Source: a virus
DNA: 43,643 bases
Virus record (IMG/VR): IMGVR_UViG_3300032163_001976
Location: 1-43,643 of that record
Direction: 5' to 3' (one strand)
Shown here: positions 38,935 through 43,643 of the stretch, in pieces
Layout of the letters: every line of letters starts with the position of its first letter
How positions within the stretch are numbered: position 1 is the first letter of the stretch
Notes under the pieces: generated by a model
The model's database searches: none
What the model was told of the DNA's origin: nothing
Seen by the model: only the letters and a program-made list of their open reading frames with translations
Translations under genes and position numbers: made by a program

Positions 38935-41900
38935 ATGCAAGCTTTGTTTCTGGTGCTGCTCATGTCCCTGAGCACTGATTTCTGGCAGCGCGTTCCGGTG
39001 CCGGCTTTCGGCGATCTGGGGCTGAACTGGACGCAGTACCAGTTGCAGGGGCAAGGCTCGTTCTTCGTGGTGGAGACGGGGACGCTGAACTTCGGCGTCG
39101 GCACGATCCCCGGCGCGCACGAGACAGTCGCGCTTTACTTCCGCCAGGCGCAGACCGGGGCACAGCATGCCGACTTCACGTCGTCCAGTCCCGGCTACAA
39201 CTCGGACGGGAGCGCCGCCCCGATCTTCGGCTTCAGCGGCCCGGTCATTCGCGGCCAGGACAAGGACAATTTTTATTTCGGCGGGACGCGATGGACGTTT
39301 TCGTATTCCATGATCCAGCAGACAGTGGCCACGACATGGTCGCTCTACTTGCAGCAAGGCAGGAACGCCTGGTATCTGGGGTACAACTGCACATATCCCC
39401 CGGCTGGCTTTACCTGCTGGAACGGGCACGCCTCCCAGAATCTGAACGACCCCACGTCCGGGAACGATTTCGATTACGACGTGGACAGCGGGGAACAGTT
39501 GTATGACTTCTACATTAAATCATGGACGCCCGGAGGCCTGATCGTCAACGGCGGCTCGGTCGTCATCGGCAAGCGCTCCGATCCAAGTTTCAGCAAGACG
39601 CTGTATCAGAACATCCTTGACCCCTACGCCTATGAGGAGAGCCAGCGGAGCATAATCCAGATCCCGGGGCCGCCGACTCTCGCCATCACGTTCGAGATCT
39701 GGAAGCGCGTCGGCGGCGTCGAGACGAAGCTCGCGTCCATGCCCGCGGGCGGTGGGCAGGTGGCGACGCGGTTGAGCTACGAGGCCGGCGTCCTGAAGCT
39801 ATGGATGCACAACGAGTCGACCGACACGGTCCTGCTCCAGGTCGCCGACTCTTCGCTCCAGACCGGCGACCTGGTCGGGATGATCGCGTCGCTGCAATTG
39901 AGCGCGACCAGTGTGACGACCGCGATGCTATGCACCGGTTGGGAAGCCAGCGGCGGCGACGAGCCGGTGTTCCTCGCGGTGGACAGCTATGGCCGCGCTT
40001 TCCCCGTTCAAAACCTGCGCAGCCAACCTGACATTGGCGCCCTGGCGAACGACGGCGCGGTCTTCTTCACCGAAGACGGCGGCGTCATCAATCTCAATGG
40101 CTTCCAGACGGCCGACCTCGGCGACCAGATCACGAATGTCATTTCAGGCGCCACGTTCTGCCGATCGGGCTGTCAGGCCGGATGCGAAATGGGCTGTGAA
40201 GGGACCTGCGAACTCGGTTGCCAGTCCGTTTGCCAGATGAGCTGCCAGGCCGGGGGATGTCAAAACGGTTGTCAGGCGGGCTGCGAAGCTGGATGCCAGG
40301 CGACGTGCGAGCTCGGCTGCCAGTCGGCTTGCCAACTGAATTGTCAGGCGGGTTGCCAGCACGGATGCGAGACCGGATGCGAAACAGGTTGCCAAGGAGC
40401 GTGTCAGACAGCCTGCCAGGGCGCCTGTCAGAGCTCATGCCAGGCCGGTTGTCAATCCGGATGCGAAACGGGCTGCGAGACCGGCTGCGAAGCGACCTGT
40501 GAACTCGCCTGCCAGTCCGCTTGCCAACTGAATTGTCAGGCCGGATGCCAGCACGGGTGTGAGACGGCGTGCGAAACGGGGTGCCAAGCGACCTGCGAAC
40601 ACGCGTGCCAGTCCGCTTGCCAACTGAACTGCCAGACGGGATGCCAGCACGGATGCGAAACGGCGTGTCAAACGTCATGCCAGGGCGCGTGTCAGGGCGC
40701 GTGCCAAGGCTCTTGTCAGGGCACTTGCCAGGGTGATTGCCAAGCCGGCTGCGAGTCCATCTGTCAGACGGGTTGTGAAGCCGCAGGTTGCGAGACCAGT
40801 TGCGAAACTGGTTGTGAAGCCGATTGCCAGACGGCGTGCGAGGCCGCCTGCCAAACCGGCTGCGAGGTTCAGACCTGTCAGACTGCGTGCGAGGTCACCT
40901 GTGAAACCGGGTGTGAAACCCACACGTGCCAGACGGCATGTGAGGTCGCTTGCGAAACCGGCTGCGAGACTCAGACTTGCCAGACCGCTTGTGAGGTCAG
41001 TTGCGAGACGGGCTGCGAAACTCAGACTTGCCAGACGGCTTGCGAAGTTGGGTGCGAGACCGGGTGCGAAACTCAAGCCTGCCAGACCGCTTGCGAAGTC
41101 GGTTGCGAGACCGGCTGTGAAACTCACGCATGCCAGACAGCCTGTGAAGTGGCCTGTGAGACGGCCTGCGAAACTCAGACCTGTCAGACGGCTTGCGAAA
41201 TCGGCTGCGAAACGGGCTGCGAAACCCAGACTTGCCAAACGGCCTGCGAAATTGCCTGCGAGACTGCTTGTGAAACTCACGCCTGCCAGATAGTTTGCGA
41301 AGTCGAATGCGAAACCGGTTGTGAGACGCACACCTGCCAGACCGCATGCGAGGTCGGGTGCGAGACCGGCTGTGAGACTCAGACTTGCCAGACGGCCTGT
41401 GAGGTAAGCTGTGAGACTGCCTGCGAAACTCATGCTTGCCAGACTGCATGCGAGGTGGGCTGTGAAACCGCCTGCGAGACCCACGCCTGTCAAACGGCTT
41501 GCGAAGTCGGGTGCGAAACCGGCTGCGAAACTCATGCTTGCCAGACTGCATGCGAGGTGGGCTGTGAAACGGCCTGCGAGACCCACGCCTGTCAGACGGC
41601 TTGCGAAGTCGGGTGCGAAACTGGCTGCGAAACTCATGCGTGCCAGACGGCCTGCGAGGTCGGATGTGAGACCGCCTGCGAAACCCACGCTTGTCAGACT
41701 TCCTGCGAGGTCGGCTGCGAAACTGGCTGCGAAACACATGCGTGTCAGACCGCCTGCGAAGTCGGGTGTGAAACTAGCTGCGAAGTGGCGTGCGAGACCG
41801 GGTGTCAGGTCGCGTGCGAAACCGGATGCGAGGTTGCATGCGAAACCGGCTGCGAAGTCGCCTGTGAAACCGGCTGCCAGGTCGTGTGTGAAACCGGCTG

Positions 41901-42513
41901 TCAGATCGCGTGTGAAACCGGATGCGAGGTCGCCTGCGAAACCGGCTGCCAGACGCAGCCGTGCCAGACAGGTTGCCAGGTCGCGTGCGAGACCGGCTGT
42001 CAGACTCACGCTTGCCAGACCGCCTGTGAAGTAGCCTGCGAGACTGGATGTGAGGTCACCTGTGAGACCGGCTGCCAGGTCATCTGTGAAACGGGCTGTG
42101 AGGTCGCCTGCGAAACCGGTTGCCAGACGCACACGTGTCAGACGGCGTGCGAAACCCAGGCGTGCCAGACGGCCTGTCAAACGCACACGTGTCAGACAGC
42201 CTGCGAAACTCAGGCTTGCCAGACGGCTTGCCAGACGCACACGTGCCAGACTGCCTGCGAAACTCAGGCGTGCCAAACGGCTTGTCAGACTCACCCATGC
42301 CAGACGGCCTGTCAGACGCAGGCCTGCCAGACCGCGTGCCAGACTCAGGCCTGTCAGACGGCTTGCCAGACGCAGAGCTGTCAGACCGCGTGCCAAACTC
42401 AGACCTGTCAAACGTCCTGCCAGACCGCATGCCAGACCGGTTGCCAGACGGCGTGTCAAACGGCCTGCCAGACGGCGTGCCAGGCGACCTGCACAGTGGC
42501 GGGGTGCCGATGA
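38935..42513 (+). CDS. Giant tail-tip protein with 188-cysteine C-(E/Q)-x-x repeat domain
   Basis: A 1192-residue protein. Residues 1-408 are beta-rich and aromatic, like a tail-tip or binding domain (FYFGGTRWTFSYSMIQQ, LAITFEIWKRVGGVE). Residues 409-1192 consist almost only of four- or five-residue units C-(E/Q)-x-x(-x), 188 cysteines by hand count, with Thr, Gly, Ala and Val at the other sites. Three zones follow each other. First come varied tetrads (CQAG, CELG, CQLN). Next are seventeen copies of a 17-residue unit like CQTACEVGCETGCETHA. Last are CETG/CEVA tetrads and nine-residue CQTHTCQTA pairs. The stop overlaps the SPASM enzyme start as ATGA. It is a probable modification substrate; disulfide- or metal-rich fibre is the alternative. 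Confidence 0.85.
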   Translation: MQALFLVLLMSLSTDFWQRVPVPAFGDLGLNWTQYQLQGQGSFFVVETGTLNFGVGTIPGAHETVALYFRQAQTGAQHADFTSSSPGYNSDGSAAPIFGFSGPVIRGQDKDNFYFGGTRWTFSYSMIQQTVATTWSLYLQQGRNAWYLGYNCTYPPAGFTCWNGHASQNLNDPTSGNDFDYDVDSGEQLYDFYIKSWTPGGLIVNGGSVVIGKRSDPSFSKTLYQNILDPYAYEESQRSIIQIPGPPTLAITFEIWKRVGGVETKLASMPAGGGQVATRLSYEAGVLKLWMHNESTDTVLLQVADSSLQTGDLVGMIASLQLSATSVTTAMLCTGWEASGGDEPVFLAVDSYGRAFPVQNLRSQPDIGALANDGAVFFTEDGGVINLNGFQTADLGDQITNVISGATFCRSGCQAGCEMGCEGTCELGCQSVCQMSCQAGGCQNGCQAGCEAGCQATCELGCQSACQLNCQAGCQHGCETGCETGCQGACQTACQGACQSSCQAGCQSGCETGCETGCEATCELACQSACQLNCQAGCQHGCETACETGCQATCEHACQSACQLNCQTGCQHGCETACQTSCQGACQGACQGSCQGTCQGDCQAGCESICQTGCEAAGCETSCETGCEADCQTACEAACQTGCEVQTCQTACEVTCETGCETHTCQTACEVACETGCETQTCQTACEVSCETGCETQTCQTACEVGCETGCETQACQTACEVGCETGCETHACQTACEVACETACETQTCQTACEIGCETGCETQTCQTACEIACETACETHACQIVCEVECETGCETHTCQTACEVGCETGCETQTCQTACEVSCETACETHACQTACEVGCETACETHACQTACEVGCETGCETHACQTACEVGCETACETHACQTACEVGCETGCETHACQTACEVGCETACETHACQTSCEVGCETGCETHACQTACEVGCETSCEVACETGCQVACETGCEVACETGCEVACETGCQVVCETGCQIACETGCEVACETGCQTQPCQTGCQVACETGCQTHACQTACEVACETGCEVTCETGCQVICETGCEVACETGCQTHTCQTACETQACQTACQTHTCQTACETQACQTACQTHTCQTACETQACQTACQTHPCQTACQTQACQTACQTQACQTACQTQSCQTACQTQTCQTSCQTACQTGCQTACQTACQTACQATCTVAGCR
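40159..42513 (+). repeat. Cysteine-repeat coding tract with nested periods
   Basis: Base periods of 12, 27 and 51 correspond to 4-, 9- and 17-residue units. Cys (TGC/TGT), Gly and Thr codons vary freely between copies, so most units are old and kept by selection on protein. One recent event is visible: 41422-41523 and 41524-41625 are 102-base tandem copies with three differences, all synonymous. The reverse strand is also open here, a by-product of composition. Confidence 0.9.
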
Positions 42514-43643
42514 CCGAGAGAATTCCGACATTGCAGATGGTCTGCATCAGCGATTCCCGACAGTGCAATGCGGGCTGCTCGTACTGCCCGTCGCGGGGCC
42601 TGCCAGTGAAGGAGCGGCTGCCCCTGCCCAACCTGAAGCGGGTGGTCGATTACTTCGTGGCGCACACCAACCGCGCCGCGACGAAGCCCCGCGAGCTGTC
42701 GTTCGTCCTGAACACGCTGGGAGAACCGACGCTCGGGATCGACAACGTGACGGGCATCGCCGATTACGTGGCCTACATTAATAGTAGCGGCGGCTGCGCC
42801 GTCCCTGTCTACTTCTTCATGTCCTCGACCAACCTCATGGACGTGCCGGACGGCGTGGTGAACTACGCGGATCGCCTCGGATACCTGACCGTGTCATTGC
42901 ACGGCCGACCGGCGGCAGAGTTCGTGGAGCGCCTCAGCCGGTTCGCCGACCGCGTCACGACGGAAGGTTCGCAGGTCATCCTCAAGCGCCCGATGAACCT
43001 CCTGGCCCGATACCGCGAGATCATGGAGCGCTTCGATCTGGCCTCGCTGTACCCGGTCAAGGCGGCGGACATGACGCTGGCGGATGCCGCTCTCTGGGTC
43101 GAGGAATTCTCCGAGTGCTTCCGGGCGCTCGAGCCGCTTTCCGACGCGGACCTTTCGGACTTCCTCTCCCGGCTCTCCTTCAACGACACGATCATGAACG
43201 AGCTGCGCCTTCTCGTCGTCGACGCGAAACTGACCCACAAGTGCGGCGCTGGAATCTTCTCTCTCCAGGTCACGCCGGAGATGGAGTTCTACCCCTGCAT
43301 GTTCACGCAGTATCCCGACCTGCGCATGGGCGACATGGAAACGGGGATTGACCCGGCCTGGTTCCAGCGTTTCGAGTCGCGTCGGCGCGCCGGCGCGGAA
43401 CCGGAATGCGCCGGCTGCGAGATCGTATCCGTCTGCGGCGGCTGCTGCCTGGACTGGGCGCGCAAGGACCCTCGTGGGAACGGATGGTTCAGTCCAACGG
43501 AATGCGCCTATCGGCGCGGCCTGGTCAAGGCGGCGAAGGAGTTCCTCGAGCGCGTCAAGGGCAGGCCGCTGATTATGAGCGCCATCAGGGACCGCCTCGA
43601 CCTGTGTAATCGGGAATGGCACCCAAAGAGAAAAGGAGAATAA
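42510..43643 (+). CDS. Radical SAM enzyme with SPASM domain, probable maturase of the Cys-repeat protein
   Basis: A 377-residue protein complete to the last base of the window. The SAM-cluster motif is CNAGCSYC (Cys19, Cys23, Cys26). The C-terminus has a full SPASM set: Cys245, Cys263, then CAGCEIVSVCGGCC (Cys300, 303, 309, 312/313) and Cys332, able to hold two auxiliary 4Fe-4S clusters. The body has LNTLGEPTLG, akin to the SAM-binding GGEP motif. SPASM enzymes install thioether, C-C or other crosslinks on ribosomal peptides, or oxidise Cys/Ser in sulfatases. The ATGA overlap with the 188-Cys gene points to that protein as substrate. No peptide-recognition RRE domain is evident. Confidence 0.9.
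   Translation: MTERIPTLQMVCISDSRQCNAGCSYCPSRGLPVKERLPLPNLKRVVDYFVAHTNRAATKPRELSFVLNTLGEPTLGIDNVTGIADYVAYINSSGGCAVPVYFFMSSTNLMDVPDGVVNYADRLGYLTVSLHGRPAAEFVERLSRFADRVTTEGSQVILKRPMNLLARYREIMERFDLASLYPVKAADMTLADAALWVEEFSECFRALEPLSDADLSDFLSRLSFNDTIMNELRLLVVDAKLTHKCGAGIFSLQVTPEMEFYPCMFTQYPDLRMGDMETGIDPAWFQRFESRRRAGAEPECAGCEIVSVCGGCCLDWARKDPRGNGWFSPTECAYRRGLVKAAKEFLERVKGRPLIMSAIRDRLDLCNREWHPKRKGE

Noticed and set aside
40139-42513. CRISPR array or simple DNA satellite in the repeat tract
   Set aside because: There is no repeat-spacer alternation; the repeats are in coding phase and vary mainly at synonymous sites.
38935-42513. Metallothionein or keratin-like identity for the Cys-rich protein
   Set aside because: Metallothioneins are small and use CxC/CC clusters; here spacing is fixed at C-x3-C or C-x4-C over 784 residues in a phage tail locus. 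Metal binding is not excluded, but the family match is poor.
40675-42531. 618-codon open frame on the reverse strand opposite the Cys repeats
   Set aside because: It is a shadow of the repeat composition (few TTA/CTA/TCA triplets) with no ribosome site; the forward frame has the maturase coupling and codon variation at third positions.
42510-43643. Anaerobic sulfatase-maturating enzyme (formylglycine formation)
   Set aside because: The SPASM layout is shared, but no sulfatase and no CxPxR/CxAxR target motif is present in the window.
1-43643. tRNA, rRNA, integrase, insertion sequences, diversity-generating retroelement
   Set aside because: None was recognised on either strand; no reverse transcriptase or transposase motifs were seen.

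Overview
The window is a 43.6 kb stretch of high-GC, tightly packed phage or prophage DNA. Neighbouring genes mostly overlap by 1-11 bases as ATGA or GTGA couplings. It holds a near-complete siphovirus-type virion programme: terminase, lambda-type portal, capsid, neck, tail tube, tape measure and tail tip. It also holds a full replication/recombination module. The host cannot be read directly. A HARE-type winged-helix protein and the overall gene style recall phages of Planctomycetota and related bacteria, but that is only an impression. I see no integrase, tRNA, rRNA, CRISPR array, insertion sequence or endolysin.

Layout. (1) 1-5.2 kb: end of an unknown gene, a LexA-like SOS repressor, a small protein, a sigma-like factor, a RecB/Cas4-type nuclease, and two ParB-like proteins. 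(2) 5.3-14.3 kb: replication and recombination genes. These are a Sak4-like ATPase, an SSB-like protein with an acidic IPF tail, a conserved unknown, an SF2 helicase, a VRR-NUC nuclease, a C5 cytosine methyltransferase, three small ORFs and a primase-polymerase/helicase. A 125-bp tract with strict 5-base periodicity lies inside the module. (3) 14.3-14.6 kb: a likely replication origin with twelve CGCAACCT iterons in mirror-symmetric arrangement around a 43-base alternating purine-pyrimidine tract. (4) 14.6-19.4 kb: a second sigma-like factor, a reverse-strand PIN toxin-antitoxin pair, a ParB-N6 adenine methyltransferase and a first radical SAM protein. (5) 19.4-22.6 kb: a reverse-strand accessory block of small unknowns, a HARE-HTH protein and an amidoligase, read from two copies of a conserved 73-bp upstream element. 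(6) 22.7-38.9 kb: packaging, head and tail genes, interrupted by a second reverse-strand PIN/Phd toxin-antitoxin pair and carrying two probable frameshifted loci. (7) 38.9-43.6 kb: the most unusual part.

The standout is the last gene pair. A 1192-residue tail-tip protein has a 408-residue ordinary N-terminal region. It is followed by 784 residues made almost wholly of C-(E/Q)-x-x units, with 188 cysteines by hand count. Its stop codon overlaps the start of a radical SAM enzyme with a complete SPASM cysteine set, the architecture typical of peptide-modifying maturases. I infer that the virion protein is the substrate of its neighbour, so the tail tip may carry a giant post-translationally crosslinked or otherwise modified cysteine fibre. 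This would be a RiPP-like modification system built into a phage structural protein.
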